Shown: positions 63,076-64,000 of the stretch, piece after piece
How positions within the stretch are numbered: the stretch's first letter is position 1
Layout of the letters: each line of letters opens with the position of its first letter
Source: Pontibacter arcticus
GTDB lineage: Bacteria; Bacteroidota; Bacteroidia; Cytophagales; Hymenobacteraceae
Reading direction: 5' to 3'
NCBI RefSeq assembly: GCF_003284895.1
Contig: NZ_QMDV01000002.1
Location: 940,010 to 1,004,009 of the forward strand
DNA length: 64,000 nt
The notes under the pieces: generated by a model
The model's input: only the letters and a program-made list of their open reading frames with translations
Databases searched by the model: none
Told to the model about the DNA's origin: nothing
Translations under genes and position numbers: made by a program

Positions 63076-63969
63076 TTAAAGTTTTCTGGTCGGGGCCACG
63101 TCGTTGTAGGTGGCATTCTCGTTTCCTACCCGCACCTCATCCACAAAGAGCCTGCGCTTGGTGGTGGCGGTGTCCCAGTTGCGCTTGTAGATGCCGTATT
63201 TGAAGAAAGGTATCTTCTGGTCGTTGTAGCTGTTGGGGCCTTTGTGGTTGACCACCAGTTTGCCATCCATCCATACCTGAATCAGGCCGTCTTCCTTGTA
63301 GGAGTAGTTGATGTGGTAGACAAAGTCCGCCCACTTGTCTTTGGGCAGCAGGCCCAGGTCAAACTTTAATTCTCCGTCCCGGGTGGCATCCGTGTGGATC
63401 GGGGCAGAGGCCCACTTCACACCCAGCTTTAAGCGGCCCTTGGAGACAAACAATTCAATAGGTGGGTTGTGTGCCTCCTCGCCCGCATCGTGCTGGCTCC
63501 AGAACTGGGTGATGATCTCCCAGTCATTGGAGGTGCTCCAGTCCGAGGATGGCAGATACAGGCTCAGCCCGTACCAGCGGTGACGGTTGGTTTCAGCATT
63601 ACGACTGGCCGCCTCCGAGCGGATCACGCCTGCGGCGGCATCGGCCTTGAGCATCTCAAACTTACCTGAACGCGTTCCTTTCTTTGCCTTCTCGGCGGAG
63701 GCATCAAAGCTGTAGAGCCTGGAGGACTGCATCTTGTAGAAGGCACTGTAGTTGCCCGAAATGAAATCGGCCAGTTCAGGGGTTTCAAAGCGCTCTTCTA
63801 CCAGCAGGTTTTTGCGGTACGTCTCTACTGAAGAGATAACAGATTGCTGCTGCTGGCTTACCTCGCCTGCAATGGACTGGCTAACGCTTGGAGCGGCCAC
63901 TTCGGACTGCTCACATGAAATTGTAAAAAACGAAACGAGGGCGGCGGCTAAAAGTTGGGTGCGTTTCAT
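63076..63969 (-). CDS. Polysaccharide-lyase-like lipoprotein (heparin lyase I-like)
   Basis: 297 residues. The signal peptide ends in FFTISC (Cys19), so it is probably a lipoprotein. From about residue 55 the sequence follows the Polysacc_lyase (PF14099) layout: LLVEERFETPELADF, GTRSGKFEMLKADAA, HRWYGLSLYLPSSDWSTSNDWEIITQFWSQHD, then KDKWADFVYHINYSYKEDGLIQVWMDGKLVV and KYGIYKRNWDT. Members cleave glucuronan- or heparin-like polymers. The GC content looks markedly higher than that of neighbours (three sampled 60-base rows gave 57-68 percent), and the gene contains no TATACTT word. Together these suggest recent acquisition. The ATG lies 31 bases from the window edge. Confidence 0.82.
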   Translation of the reverse strand: MKRTQLLAAALVSFFTISCEQSEVAAPSVSQSIAGEVSQQQQSVISSVETYRKNLLVEERFETPELADFISGNYSAFYKMQSSRLYSFDASAEKAKKGTRSGKFEMLKADAAAGVIRSEAASRNAETNRHRWYGLSLYLPSSDWSTSNDWEIITQFWSQHDAGEEAHNPPIELFVSKGRLKLGVKWASAPIHTDATRDGELKFDLGLLPKDKWADFVYHINYSYKEDGLIQVWMDGKLVVNHKGPNSYNDQKIPFFKYGIYKRNWDTATTKRRLFVDEVRVGNENATYNDVAPTRKL

Positions 63970-64000
63970 AAAAAGTCTGTTTTAAAAATAAGTAGTAAAA

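Noticed and set aside
1..64000. TATACTT words as sigma-70 -10 boxes
   Set aside because: They occur on both strands inside genes at high density, and Bacteroidota promoters use TAnnTTTG instead.
1..64000. CRISPR arrays, insertion sequences, prophage
   Set aside because: No regularly spaced repeats, transposase-like or phage-like genes were seen anywhere in the window.

Overview
The window is chromosomal DNA from a member of the Bacteroidota, most likely order Cytophagales and close to the Pontibacter/Hymenobacter group. That placement is inference. It rests on perfect TAnnTTTG (-7) promoter boxes upstream of several genes, a probable type IX secretion cargo protein with a C-terminal sorting domain, a short Bacteroidota-type AMP nucleosidase, an amidohydrolase lipoprotein, weak Shine-Dalgarno use, and gene orders such as yceD-rpmF-plsX-fabH and thrS-infC-rpmI-rplT. 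Overall base composition looks like the mid-40s percent GC. Genes are densely packed on both strands. I saw no insertion sequence, phage, CRISPR array or rRNA; there is one tRNA, tRNA-Ser(GGA).

Layout. 1-8.8 kb: the start of a branched-chain 2-oxoacid dehydrogenase E1 gene (cut by the window edge), a DUF1573 protein, alanine dehydrogenase, an outer-membrane barrel protein, a stand-alone HsdR_N-type nuclease-fold protein, AMP nucleosidase, an amidohydrolase lipoprotein and a UMF1-type MFS transporter. 8.8-15.6 kb: an accessory-looking locus with a 494-residue all-helical protein, a divergent 53-residue peptide gene, an oligopeptide-type importer without ATPases (binding protein plus two permeases) and an 87-residue orphan. 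The two small genes share a nearly identical promoter-proximal element at identical spacing to their -7 boxes. 15.7-26.6 kb: a sorting-domain protein, tRNA-Ser, asparaginase, TatD, then a minus-strand run of glycosyltransferases, a polysaccharide deacetylase, a SpoIIE-type phosphatase, another OppC-like permease and a flippase-like membrane protein. 26.6-30 kb: ruvC, then a MlaE-MlaF-MlaD lipid transport operon. 30-34.3 kb: HIT protein, greA, a candidate small RNA, a 2-hydroxyacid dehydrogenase, mgtE and rsmA. 34.4-39.9 kb: leucyl aminopeptidase, pdxA and the yceD-rpmF-plsX-fabH lipid operon. 40-45.5 kb: rplT, rpmI, infC (apparent AUA start), thrS and two TPR proteins. 45.5-50.1 kb: the parE-parC type IIA topoisomerase pair. 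50.5-63 kb: an AI-2E family membrane protein, an exonuclease/GIY-YIG fusion, trehalose phosphatase, pgi, topoisomerase IB, an M16 protease, an M48 protease and an App1-like phosphatase. The last gene, a polysaccharide-lyase-like lipoprotein, is clearly richer in GC than its surroundings.

Two signals go beyond ordinary annotation. First, the 8.8-15.6 kb locus looks like a possible peptide/helical-repeat-protein/oligopeptide-importer system. Second, the 7-mer TATACTT/AAGTATA is hugely over-represented: my hand count is about 130 over both strands, against roughly 12 expected. It occurs inside and between genes, and inverted pairs of it recur between convergent genes, which resembles DNA-uptake-type words in other bacteria.
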